Part shown: piece after piece, positions 30,481 to 38,329 of the stretch
How positions within the stretch are numbered: position 1 is the first letter of the stretch
Layout of the letters: every line of letters begins with the position of its first letter
Assembly: GCA_036382395.1 (NCBI GenBank)
Contig: DASVHW010000324.1
Location: 1 to 41,232 of the forward strand
Reading direction: 5' to 3'
Origin: Candidatus Binatia bacterium
GTDB taxonomy: Bacteria; Desulfobacterota; Binatia; HRBIN30
DNA: 41,232 nt
Program-made: the position numbers and the translations under genes
The notes under the pieces: generated by a model
What the model was told of the DNA's origin: nothing
The model's database searches: none
What the model saw: only the letters and a program-made list of their open reading frames with translations

Positions 30481-33237
30481 CTATTTCGTTCCCGGCGGCA
30501 GAATGAACTTCTCGATCCGGTGGTTCATGGTGTCGGAAACGTAGACGGCGCCTTGCTTGTCGGCGGCAATGCCGATCGGCCGGTTGAACTCTCCGCGGCC
30601 GGTGCCGCTCTTGCCCCACGAGGACACCAGGCTGCCGTTCGAATACCGTGCGCAGCGATGGTTGAAGGAGTCCGTCACCACTAGATCCGCGCCCCGCATG
30701 GCCACGTAGGGTTCGGTATAAAACTCCTCCCAGCCCGAGACGAAGTGCTCCTTCACGAACTTCCCCTGCCGGTCGAAGTACTGCATGCGGTGATTGCCGG
30801 TATCGGCGACCGCAACCTGCCCGTTGTCGTCCACCGCAATACCAACCGGTTCGATGAACTCTCCCTGTTTGGAGCCCTCGTGGCCCCAGCCTGACAGCTC
30901 TTTGCCGTTGGTGTCGAAGCTCACCACGCGCTTGTTGCCGGTGTCCGTGATGTAGACCGCACTGTTATCGGGCGCAACGGCGATGCCACGCGGCCCCCAG
31001 AGGTTGGCCTGTGCGTGCCACTCTTGGAGGAATTTGCCGCTGGCGTCGAATTTCTGGACCCGGTGGTTCCATGTATCCGCCACATACACCGAGCCATCGG
31101 GCCCGACGGCAACGCCGCACGGGTCCTTGAATTCGCCAGCCCCCTGCCCTTCGTGTCCCCAGGTCAACAGTGGTTTGCCATCGGCGCCGAGCTTCTGGAT
31201 GCGGTTGTTCTTGCTGTCGACGACGTAGAGATTGCCGTTGGCGTCGGCGGCAAGTCCACGCGGCTCATTGAACTGGCCGGGAGCGGTCCCCTTCTCCCCC
31301 CACACCGCCACCGGCTCCAGCACCGACGGCCCCATGGAGTAATTTCGCGCCGCGGGAGGCGGGTTCACAGCTACCGCGGCGAAGGTCATCCCCGGTTTGA
31401 CGTCTTTCAGCGCGAACATCACGGCATCGCTGGAACCCACCGGGCTGAAGGTCTCGCGGGTGAGGAGGAAGCGCACGAAATTGGTCAGATCGAGCTTGCT
31501 CCAGTCCGGTTCCCACCAGCCGCGGATCTGGAAGGGAATCCTTTCATAGCGGTCGCCCAACGCTTGATCGATGGCCTTGGCAGCTTCCGGATCGATGATC
31601 ACCACAGGCGTATCAACCGTGCGCACATCGGCCGCCCAATTCACCGGGTAGTGACGCAGATACCAACTCAGGGGCCAGGTCGCGTTACCGGACACCGCCA
31701 GGCGGGTCTGCGTTCCCGTGCCGAGCGTGCGAGCGATCGCTTCGATCCGATCCATCACCTTCGTATGGATGTCGTATGTCGATTGCACGTAGGCCAGGAG
31801 CTCCGCATGGCGTTTGGCCGGCGCCTCCTCCGGATGCGGCGCATCGTAGAGATAGTTGCTCGAAATCAGGGTCCACACCGTGAGCGTCCCACACAAGGCC
31901 AACGCCAGCGCCGGCGCCGGCCGCAAGAGGGCGCGCCGCTGGATGAGCTGGCCGAACCACATGGCCGCCAGCAGCGCGGCGGGGACCAGCATCGGCACCA
32001 GAAGCCACGGCACCTTCTCCTGGGCCCAGCTGTAGAACCCGATGTTGCCCATTGCCCAGATCGTCAGGAAGCGAGTGAACCGGTCCGGGAGCCATCGCCG
32101 CATGAGCGTCGGTCCGGCCAACGCCAGCGCCATCAACAGCACCAGGGGGGCGCGGGTGGGCGCCGCAAAGAGGCACACGACGAACCCGGCGGTCGCCGCC
32201 GCCGTGGCGTACGCCAGTATACGTGTGGATGCAGGTTCCCCTGTCCGAGCGCGCAGCAAGGGCCCCAGCAGGAGCAAGAGCGCTGGGAAAAAAATCAACG
32301 GTTCGTAAGCTACGAAATGGGGGAAGTAGTACCACCAGGGCCCACCGATGCGTTTGATCTCGTGCTGTCCCCACCAGTAGCTCAGAGCCCGATTAACGGA
32401 ATTCCAGTTCTTCGTATGGGTGAGTAGCGAGGTGTACAACAGGAGCCAGATCACCGCGAAGATGATGGCCGTCGTGACCAGCGGGATGAGGGCACGCCGC
32501 AGCAGCCCCGTCGTCTCACTGGTCACGCCACGCAGGGCCGTCCGCCAATCGGCCGCGTGAACGACTTCCCACACCGCCATGCTGAGCAAACTGATGAGGA
32601 AGACCGGGAACAGCGCGTACATGTCTTCCTTGGTGCAGAACGCAATCGCCAGCCCGGCGCCGGCGAGATAGAGATTGCGTGCCTGGCGTGTCTCACCGTA
32701 ACGAAAGACAAAGTAGATGGCCGCCAGATTGCCGAACGCCATGTAAATGTCGTGCCGCAAAAAGCGGGTGAAATACGTCAGGCTGGGCGAGAAGGTCGCC
32801 AGCACCAGGAACGAGAGCGCCCCCCAGCGCCCGAGATAGCGCCGCAGTGGCCACGCGAAGGCGAGGAGCCCCAACCCGAATGCGACCGGGCTGAGGCGGG
32901 CGGTGAAGTCGGAGTCACCAAAGAGGCGGAGAGCGAGCGCGGTGGTGTAGTACAAGAACGGCCCGTGGTACACCGGATCGTACTCATAGGCACCGACGCC
33001 GTCTTGCGTCACCTTCCAGGAAAAGAACGCGTGGATCGATTCGTCGTGGTGATAGGGACGCACCCCAAGGAGATACAGACGCGCGAACACCGCGATGGCG
33101 AACACGGCGATGTACACACACCGCTCCAGGCTCAGGTTGCCGACGACGATCCGATCAAGAACGCTCGGAGATAGCTGCTCGCCCCGCGGGCGCGCCGCCG
33201 AGTTGGTCATGTTGCGATCAAGAGCACTCTCTGCCAT
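30481..33237 (-). CDS. GT-C membrane glycosyltransferase fused to a six-blade NHL propeller
   Basis: Protein of 918 residues. The N-terminal two-thirds is a polytopic GT39/Agl23-like domain with about 12 membrane segments; after the first comes the loop PYHHDESIHAFFSW, whose acidic pair fits the GT-C active site. Residues about 656-915 hold six NHL repeats (each ending like VADTWNHRVQKF), enough to close a beta-propeller, probably outside the membrane. Such GT-C enzymes take sugars from polyprenyl phosphate. The propeller could bind the glycan, a protein acceptor or a partner. The ATG at 33237 is chosen over a TTG at 33246. Flanked by two GT2 genes. Confidence 0.85.
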   Translation of the reverse strand: MAESALDRNMTNSAARPRGEQLSPSVLDRIVVGNLSLERCVYIAVFAIAVFARLYLLGVRPYHHDESIHAFFSWKVTQDGVGAYEYDPVYHGPFLYYTTALALRLFGDSDFTARLSPVAFGLGLLAFAWPLRRYLGRWGALSFLVLATFSPSLTYFTRFLRHDIYMAFGNLAAIYFVFRYGETRQARNLYLAGAGLAIAFCTKEDMYALFPVFLISLLSMAVWEVVHAADWRTALRGVTSETTGLLRRALIPLVTTAIIFAVIWLLLYTSLLTHTKNWNSVNRALSYWWGQHEIKRIGGPWWYYFPHFVAYEPLIFFPALLLLLGPLLRARTGEPASTRILAYATAAATAGFVVCLFAAPTRAPLVLLMALALAGPTLMRRWLPDRFTRFLTIWAMGNIGFYSWAQEKVPWLLVPMLVPAALLAAMWFGQLIQRRALLRPAPALALALCGTLTVWTLISSNYLYDAPHPEEAPAKRHAELLAYVQSTYDIHTKVMDRIEAIARTLGTGTQTRLAVSGNATWPLSWYLRHYPVNWAADVRTVDTPVVIIDPEAAKAIDQALGDRYERIPFQIRGWWEPDWSKLDLTNFVRFLLTRETFSPVGSSDAVMFALKDVKPGMTFAAVAVNPPPAARNYSMGPSVLEPVAVWGEKGTAPGQFNEPRGLAADANGNLYVVDSKNNRIQKLGADGKPLLTWGHEGQGAGEFKDPCGVAVGPDGSVYVADTWNHRVQKFDASGKFLQEWHAQANLWGPRGIAVAPDNSAVYITDTGNKRVVSFDTNGKELSGWGHEGSKQGEFIEPVGIAVDDNGQVAVADTGNHRMQYFDRQGKFVKEHFVSGWEEFYTEPYVAMRGADLVVTDSFNHRCARYSNGSLVSSWGKSGTGRGEFNRPIGIAADKQGAVYVSDTMNHRIEKFILPPGTK

Positions 33238-33332
33238 AGGACCCAAATGTCACGCCGATCTCAGCCTGCGGGGAAAGATGCCCGTGTGTATATGTGGCCG
33301 GTCGCCTTGTCAACAAACGCTGCTGCAGCCCA

Positions 33333-34088
33333 ATGAAGCTTTCCGTCGTCATCCCGGTCTTCAACGAAGCCGCGCGCATTCTCCCGTCGCTCGAGTGCCT
33401 CTTCGCCTACATGGATCAGCACCACCCCGACTACGAGGTGCTGCTGGTCGATGATGGCAGCACGGACGGCACCGCCACCCTCGTACGGCAACAGTTCGCG
33501 CGCCGCTCACAGCTGCGCATCCTGTCCTACACCGGCAACCGAGGCAAGGGCTACGCCGTGCGTTTCGGCTCCGTGCGTGCCGCGGGTGACACGGTCTTGA
33601 TGACGGATGCCGATCTGTCGACGCCGATCGAAGAACTCGAGAAGCTGCTGCCGCTGCTCGCGCAAGGGTACGATCTGGTGATCGGCAGCCGGGCGCTAGC
33701 GCAGTCCGAGATCCGCAGGCGGCAGCCGTTTTACCGCGAAAGCGGCGGCAAGGTGTTCAATCTGCTGGTCCGTTTGATCGTGTTGCCAGACGTGCATGAC
33801 ACCCAGTGCGGTTTCAAGGTCTTCCGGCGGGAGCCGCTGTTGCCGGTCCTGGAGCAGCAGCAGATCGACGGCTTCGCTTTCGACGTCGAGATGATCGCAC
33901 TGGCGCGCGCACGCGGCCTGAAGGTGGCCGAAGTGCCCGTCGTGTGGATCAACTCTCCCACGTCGCGCGTTCGCATGCGGGCCGCCCTTCGCGCCTTCGC
34001 CGATCTCGTGCTGATCCGCAGGCGAGTGCGGCAGGCGGGGACGAGGACGCAACAGGTCAGTGCGGCGCGGCCGGACGCACCCAACTAG
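33333..34088 (+). CDS. Family 2 glycosyltransferase, dolichyl-phosphate glucosyltransferase-like
   Basis: Product of 251 residues. SVVIPVFNEAARI, LLVDDGSTDGTA, the RGKGYAVRFG segment and the metal motif MTDADLSTP match the ALG5/GtrB-like subgroup that makes polyprenyl-phosphate glucose or a similar donor. No membrane segments are seen. The ATG at 33333 is preferred to upstream codons because the first strand begins there. It is divergent from the GT-C/NHL gene and probably supplies it with a lipid-linked sugar, as does the GT2 at 29687; this is inference. Confidence 0.88.
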   Translation: MKLSVVIPVFNEAARILPSLECLFAYMDQHHPDYEVLLVDDGSTDGTATLVRQQFARRSQLRILSYTGNRGKGYAVRFGSVRAAGDTVLMTDADLSTPIEELEKLLPLLAQGYDLVIGSRALAQSEIRRRQPFYRESGGKVFNLLVRLIVLPDVHDTQCGFKVFRREPLLPVLEQQQIDGFAFDVEMIALARARGLKVAEVPVVWINSPTSRVRMRAALRAFADLVLIRRRVRQAGTRTQQVSAARPDAPN

Positions 34089-34146
34089 TGTCATGAGTCG
34101 CAACTTCCTTGAAGATATCTTTTGGAATGAACCGTTCGTCGAGGTT

Positions 34147-34167
34147 CCCCTCCTTACCAAGGAGGGG
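34147..34167. repeat. Perfect hairpin at the edge of a scar region
   Basis: CCCCTCCTT and AAGGAGGGG form a perfect 9-bp inverted repeat with loop ACC; a second CAGGGGAGG follows. No T-run is present. It resembles dispersed REP-like elements and lies between the GT2 gene and an integrase fragment. Confidence 0.6.
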
Positions 34168-34181
34168 CCAGGGGAGGTTGG

Positions 34182-34332
34182 AAAGCTGACGGTGTCGACG
34201 GCTGGCGATGGGATGACGACCTGCCGGGGTTCGGCCTGCGCGTACCCCCGTCCGGCGTCAAAACGCTGCGGCCGAAGCCGTGGGCGCCCGCCTTGCAGCG
34301 GCGATGGCACGGCAGAGCAAGAAAGCCGATAA
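34182..34332 (+). pseudogene. Fragment of a tyrosine integrase N-terminal (DUF4102-like) domain
   Basis: In the frame starting at 34209 the sequence reads WDDDLPGFGLRVPPSGVKT, then further Arg/Pro-rich residues to a TAA at 34330-34332. This closely matches the beta-strand segment of the arm-binding domain of phage/island tyrosine recombinases, where a similar W-D-x-x-L-x-GFGLRV-x-PSG-x-K pattern occurs. No start codon, no catalytic domain and no longer frame is seen, so it is a remnant. It stands directly before a toxin-antitoxin pair, suggesting an old insertion. Confidence 0.6.
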
Positions 34333-34381
34333 TGTGGTAACCTTCGAGCGTAAAGCATCGCAACCGAAGCGAGGGTGAGCA

Positions 34382-34627
34382 ATGGCGGATCATACCTACA
34401 CCGTGAGAGCCGAATGGGACGGCGAGGAGGCAACATGGGTTGCGGAAGGCGAAGACGTGCCGGGCCTGGTGACCGGTGCCGATACCTTCGAAGCGCTCGT
34501 TGAGAAACTCCGGGTGATGGTGCCGGAGATGCTGGAGCTCAATGGCGTGCTGTCGGCGGAGGAAGCGGCTGCCGCGCGCTTCACGGTGATTGCCCACCGT
34601 ACCGAGCACGCCCGCGCTGTGGCGTAG
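34382..34627 (+). CDS. HicB-like antitoxin (DUF1902 type)
   Basis: Product of 81 residues. The single domain follows the DUF1902/HicB pattern: AEWDGEEATWVAEGEDVPGL, then TFEALVEKLRVMVPEMLELNG. It should neutralise the toxin encoded next. A GAGGGTGAG stretch lies just before the ATG. The toxin start follows its stop without a gap. Antitoxin-first order is common for HicB-like/HicA-like pairs of this type. Confidence 0.85.
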   Translation: MADHTYTVRAEWDGEEATWVAEGEDVPGLVTGADTFEALVEKLRVMVPEMLELNGVLSAEEAAAARFTVIAHRTEHARAVA

Positions 34628-34822
34628 GTGGCGGACTACACTCCGGAGTTGAAGCGCCTCTTGCGCTCCGCTGGTTGCCGCTTCGAGCGTAACGGGAAGG
34701 GCAATCACGAAATCTGGTTCAGCCCGATCACCGAGCACCGGTTCCCGGTCGACGGCAAGATCAAGTCACGGCATTGGGCCAACATCGTGCTGAAGCAAGC
34801 GGGGTTGCCGAAACAGTTCTGA
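34628..34822 (+). CDS. HicA-family toxin (mRNA interferase)
   Basis: Product of 64 residues from a GTG directly after the antitoxin stop. The double-stranded-RNA-binding-like fold is indicated by LKRLLRSAGCRFERNGKGNHEIW, where the histidine in GNHEIW is the expected catalytic residue, and the C-terminal RHWANIVLKQAGL. HicA toxins cut mRNA. With the preceding HicB-like gene it forms a complete type II toxin-antitoxin module beside an integrase fragment. Confidence 0.87.
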   Translation: MADYTPELKRLLRSAGCRFERNGKGNHEIWFSPITEHRFPVDGKIKSRHWANIVLKQAGLPKQF

Positions 34823-34879
34823 AGTCTGCGGCGAGCGGCCAAGACGGTTCGGCCGGTTCTTCACCGCCTAGTTTTGCGG

Positions 34880-35311
34880 CTATACGTCCAGGACTACCGT
34901 CGCCTCCCACCCGCCATTTGTCCGCCGCATATCCAACCGATGCAAGGTCACGGCCTTCACGTCAGCCGACAACTCATGACGGATCGGATCAATACGTTCG
35001 CCCTCCAGCGTCGCATCCACCACCCAGCGGCCAGCCTGCTGCATGATGCGGACGCTGGTGGGTCGCAGCAGGAGTTGTTCGGTGTCCTTGTGGTAGATGA
35101 GCTCCTCCAGAAACTTGAGCAGCGCCAGGTCCAGCGCTTCGTGTTCGACGTGGAGTCCACGCCGTTCCCGCAGCCGCAACGCCGCAGCGTTGGCCAGCAT
35201 CACCTCCAGGGTCGCCGCAGCCGCGGCCGTAAAGCATTCTTCCCGCGTTGCCCCGGAGGCAATGAACCCGACATCCGCGGTGAACGCCTCTTCAAGAAAG
35301 CGGTAAGGCAT
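34880..35311 (-). CDS. Archease
   Basis: Product of 143 residues. MPYRFLEEAFTADVGF, LALLKFLEELIYHKDTEQLLL and the C-terminal VKAVTLHRLDM match archease, the cofactor protein that assists RtcB RNA ligase. The N-terminal HTAD motif is FTAD here; the metal-site aspartate (Asp13) is kept. The ATG at 35311 has AAGGG about 9 bases upstream; a TTG lies at 35320. RtcB is not in this window, so the partner must be elsewhere. Convergent with the toxin gene. Confidence 0.87.
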   Translation of the reverse strand: MPYRFLEEAFTADVGFIASGATREECFTAAAAATLEVMLANAAALRLRERRGLHVEHEALDLALLKFLEELIYHKDTEQLLLRPTSVRIMQQAGRWVVDATLEGERIDPIRHELSADVKAVTLHRLDMRRTNGGWEATVVLDV

Positions 35312-35654
35312 CCGCGTCAACCCTTGACGCTACCCACCGGTGTCGCCCGCTGAGGCAGGGCCGAACGGGCAGCGCCTGGAGCACCCATGCCCATGAGCCT
35401 ACCATCACCGGCTGGCATCGCAACAACCCTGCCGCGAGTTGGTGCCGGCCCTGGAGCTGTGCATCCGGCGGATTCAATGTCAACCGGAGTCGGAGGAAGA
35501 TGATGAGTGCCAAACAGCCGTGCCACTTATCCTCGACAACGTCCGAACCTTCGAAACCTAAGCCGACGCGAAACCGGTCGACCTCGTGGAGCCGCCACGC
35601 GGCGTCGGCATGCATGAGACGGCGCTCCGCGCGGATTTGTGTTACGATGCGGCG
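35312..35654. other. Gap with no supported gene
   Basis: I see no convincing gene here. A 53-codon frame begins at 35500 after a good GGAGGAAG, but its product is Ser/Arg-rich and looks like a chance frame. A minus-strand frame (35292-35699) overlaps archease and is also unlikely. No repeat or terminator of note. Confidence 0.4.
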
Positions 35655-35828
35655 ATGGTAGACAAGGTGAAAAAGCCCAAGGTAGTCCGCACCCAGCAAG
35701 AGAGCGAAGACACAACGCGGCCTGTGAACCCTGATGAGGATGATGCGCTCATCCTAGCAGGTGGGCTCGCTGTACTTCCCATGCTTTTCCGTCGTCGCCC
35801 TCCTTCACGCACTCGACCCCGGTCTTGA
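35655..35828 (+). CDS. Possible small protein, function unknown
   Basis: Encodes 57 residues: an N-terminal charged part (MVDKVKKPKVV), an acidic stretch (NPDEDDALI), a short hydrophobic segment (LAGGLAVLPMLF) and an Arg-rich tail, like a single-pass membrane microprotein. The stop overlaps a TTG start of the next gene (TTGA), which hints at coupling. No ribosome binding site is evident and no family is known to me. Confidence 0.35.
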   Translation: MVDKVKKPKVVRTQQESEDTTRPVNPDEDDALILAGGLAVLPMLFRRRPPSRTRPRS

Positions 35829-36196
35829 TCGTGCCGCACCACCATGAGCCGCAGATTCCCCTCGCCCTGGAGGCCGTGGTCACACGCCTCGGAGAGCTCG
35901 AGGTCGTTTTGGGAACGCAGGTCGCCCCGACGCTGGCGGCCGTGCGGGCCACCTTGGTAGCCGCCATGAGCGCACGTGACCGGGGCGACGTACCGGCCGC
36001 AATCGGACACATCGGGCAAGCGATGGATCGGCTCACGGCCCTGGCGGATCAGCTCGATCCCGCGGAAGCCACGCTCATGCGGGCGCTCGCCGGCACCTTC
36101 CGCGCGGCCTTGCTGCAGGGTGACGAATCCCGGGTCAAAGAGACGGCTGCGACGATGTTCCAGAAGTCGGGGGCCGTGGAACGGACGAAGAACTGA
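35825..36196 (+). CDS. Helical protein, function unknown
   Basis: Product of 123 residues from a TTG, or two codons fewer from a GTG at 35831. Long amphipathic helices (LALEAVVTRLGELEVVLGTQ, IGHIGQAMDRLTALADQL, EATLMRALAGTFRAALLQGDE) and no cysteine, signal or membrane segment are seen. The composition is clearly protein-like. I do not recognise a family. It ends 3 bases before an octad repeat. Confidence 0.6.
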   Translation: MIVPHHHEPQIPLALEAVVTRLGELEVVLGTQVAPTLAAVRATLVAAMSARDRGDVPAAIGHIGQAMDRLTALADQLDPAEATLMRALAGTFRAALLQGDESRVKETAATMFQKSGAVERTKN

Positions 36197-36198
36197 AA

Positions 36199-36286
36199 GG
36201 GTTCCAGGGTTCCAGGGTTCCGGGGTTCCGGGGTAACTGATCTGATCCGGAGAACGCCGACCCGAACCCTCGAACCCTTGACCCCT
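36199..36286. repeat. Octad hairpin (copy H, GGGTTCCA word)
   Basis: GGGTTCCA twice and GGGTTCCG twice (36199-36230) form an exact 8-nt period. After a spacer, CGAACCCT twice and TGACCCCT (36263-36286) form the facing arm with the same period. The design equals the heptad hairpins but with an 8-nt word. The right arm contains the TTG start of the DUF3187 gene. Confidence 0.8.
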
Positions 36287-37285
36287 CACCTACAGCGATA
36301 CGTCTTTTGCATTGCCGTTCTGCTCTGCTCGGCAGTGCCGCTTTCTGTTCGAGGAGGCGAGTTCTCCGGTTTCGGGCCGATACCGGTCCGAAACTTTCAG
36401 CCGATCCAGTTGATCTTTCTCAACCTGCCGTTTGAGCGCGCCCGGGTGCTGCAACCAGGGGAGTTCACGCTGTATCTCGAATCGGTCGAATCCAACGAAA
36501 TCGCCACCAACCAAGACACCATCGATGCGCTGCTGAAGTTCGAAACCAATCGGACGGTGCTGGGCGGGAGTCTGAGCCCGGCGCGCAACCTGGAGCTGGG
36601 GCTGGGCGTGCCCTTCATTTCGCGGTTCGGCGGTTTCCTTGACCCGTTCATCAACGGCATCGAAGACGTCTTCCAGACGTCCAACCCCGAACGGCACTTG
36701 TTCCCCGACAACACCTTCGGCGACTTCTCTGTCCGCCGTGGAGATGTGCCGCTGTTCCAAGGCAGGAAGCAGCAGTTCGAATTGGGAGATGTCTGGGCCA
36801 GTGCCAAGTACGAAGCCTGGCACGCGCCCGGCCTGCCGATCGTCGCTGTACGTGGGGCCTTCAAAGCTCCCACGGGACGCGCCAGCGGAGTCTTCGGCAG
36901 CGGCAAACCTGATTTTGGGTTGGGCGTGGCCACCGAGTACCAGTTTCTGGACTGGCTCATCGCCTACGGCAATCTCAACGTCACCTACCCGGTCGGCCCG
37001 ATTACCCCAGGGCACCTGACGCTCAATCCCATGCTAACGGAAGGCGTAGCGGGAGAGGCGCGGCTGTGGCGCCAGCTCTCCTTTGTGCTTCAGCAAGAAA
37101 CCTATACGAGTCCGTTGCACGGAACCGGCGCGCGTTTGCTCGACGGCACGGTGGTCGAGCTGACGCTCGGCCTCAACTTCGCTTGGAACCCGTTCCTCTT
37201 CCAACTAGCCGCCGTCGACAATATCAGTCCGGTGGTCAGTGCTGCCGACTTCAGCGTCCTCTTACGCATGACGTATCAAAGGTGA
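36278..37285 (+). CDS. DUF3187 family outer-membrane protein
   Basis: Product of 335 residues with a signal peptide (core YVFCIAVLLCSAVPL). The mature part begins GFGPIPVRNFQPIQL and continues with alternating beta-strand patterns ending in an aromatic/Arg residue (LLRMTYQR), as in outer-membrane barrels; the N-terminal GPxxVRN pattern is that of DUF3187. Function unknown. The only practical start is a TTG at 36278 that lies inside an octad repeat, without a Shine-Dalgarno sequence. Confidence 0.8.
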   Translation: MTPHLQRYVFCIAVLLCSAVPLSVRGGEFSGFGPIPVRNFQPIQLIFLNLPFERARVLQPGEFTLYLESVESNEIATNQDTIDALLKFETNRTVLGGSLSPARNLELGLGVPFISRFGGFLDPFINGIEDVFQTSNPERHLFPDNTFGDFSVRRGDVPLFQGRKQQFELGDVWASAKYEAWHAPGLPIVAVRGAFKAPTGRASGVFGSGKPDFGLGVATEYQFLDWLIAYGNLNVTYPVGPITPGHLTLNPMLTEGVAGEARLWRQLSFVLQQETYTSPLHGTGARLLDGTVVELTLGLNFAWNPFLFQLAAVDNISPVVSAADFSVLLRMTYQR

Positions 37286-37289
37286 AGGA

Positions 37290-37365
37290 GGATGCGTGAT
37301 CCGTGATTTGGGCGAGAGACCGATCTCGAGGCCTCTTCATCACGCATCACGGCTCACGACTCCTG
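37290..37365. repeat. Heptad hairpin between convergent genes (copy F, TGATCCG word)
   Basis: GGATGCG, TGATCCG and TGATTTG (37290-37310) face CATCACG twice and GCTCACG (37338-37358), then ACTCCTG. The right arm contains the stop codon of the minus-strand methyltransferase (37354-37356). The word is close to that of copy E (27066-27135). Confidence 0.75.
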
Positions 37366-38124
37366 CGGTTTCCACCCGATCAGCGCGAAGCCCTGCGGCT
37401 GGCTGAAGCGTTGATCGATGTTGGTAAAACCGGCGTCCCGCAACCACGTCGCGATCGTTTCTGGTGACCGGATCGCCGGGCTGGCACCAAACGAATCGAC
37501 CCCCCTGGCGTTGGGCGTCGCCAGCGTGGTGCAGACAAAGCACCCTCCGGGGCTGAGATACGAGAACGCAAGCCGCATCACCGTGCGCACCGCCTCGTCA
37601 TCCCGAAGCAGCTGAAACACCCCGACGGCAAGGATGATGTCGGGATCATGCCTGGTCAAATAGCTGGCCTCATCGGTGGCATCACCGACCGCAAACGTAA
37701 AGTTCTGGAGATTCTCGACAGCCACCAGTTCTCTGCCGAGGACGAGTTGGCGCGGATCGCGGTCGTGCGCGGCGATGATCAGGTCGTCGCCGCCGTACTC
37801 GCGCGCCAGCTCACGCAGATAGGGGGCGGTGCCAGAAGCGAGGTCGAGAATCATCGTCGTCCGTCCCGCCGCCCGCCGCAGGGCGACGATCTCCGCCACG
37901 ATGGCCTTCGTCGTCTCAGTGCGCTGTCGCAGGCCCTGCCACCGGCGTGAACGCAAAAACTTCTTATCGACCCAACGTCCGAACGGTCCGCTGCCGCACG
38001 GCTGATTACGGCAGGCGTACTCGAACACCGCACCCGACTTCGAACCGTAGTCCACCACCAGCCGCAACCCTTCCGAATAGCGGGCAAGAAAACGGACGAT
38101 GCCTTTAGAACCAAGCAGGGGCAC
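37354..38124 (-). CDS. Class I SAM-dependent methyltransferase
   Basis: Product of 256 residues from a GTG. The SAM-binding motif is MILDLASGTAPYLREL; the later segments HDRDP, FAVGDATD and ILAVGVFQLL follow the Rossmann order. It resembles a putative methyltransferase family (Methyltransf_20-like), whose members sometimes sit beside lipid or hydrolase functions. An extra N-terminal part of about 90 residues precedes the core. The substrate is unknown, and there is no clear ribosome binding site. Confidence 0.78.
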   Translation of the reverse strand: MPLLGSKGIVRFLARYSEGLRLVVDYGSKSGAVFEYACRNQPCGSGPFGRWVDKKFLRSRRWQGLRQRTETTKAIVAEIVALRRAAGRTTMILDLASGTAPYLRELAREYGGDDLIIAAHDRDPRQLVLGRELVAVENLQNFTFAVGDATDEASYLTRHDPDIILAVGVFQLLRDDEAVRTVMRLAFSYLSPGGCFVCTTLATPNARGVDSFGASPAIRSPETIATWLRDAGFTNIDQRFSQPQGFALIGWKPQES

Positions 38125-38247
38125 GGGTTTCTACGATCCAGGACGTCGTCACTTAGGATACCTGCGAAATTGTCGCAAGGGCTACGCCAGCTCTTCCTGA
38201 ACTCCCCGTGCTCGGCAACGGCCGGCCAACCACGCGCCGAGCTGCCC

Positions 38248-38274
38248 ATCGATCCTATCGATCCTGTCGATCCT
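38248..38274. repeat. Nine-base tandem repeat (copy J)
   Basis: ATCGATCCT twice and GTCGATCCT follow directly (three 9-nt units). No facing arm is seen. It lies in the divergent gap between a methyltransferase and the creatininase homologue and may be the start of another member of the repeat class. Confidence 0.6.
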
Positions 38275-38329
38275 TGCGGCCGTTGATCCAAGCGCGCTAG
38301 AGTGCGGTCTCACATCGGGGAGGGTGGCC

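Noticed and set aside
31015-32427. 470-codon plus-strand frame
   Set aside because: It is antisense to the GT-C/NHL gene; the product is rich in Arg, His and Gly without any recognisable pattern.
35500-35661. 53-codon frame with a good GGAGGAAG
   Set aside because: The product is Ser/Arg-rich with no protein-like pattern, and it overlaps a better frame from 35655.
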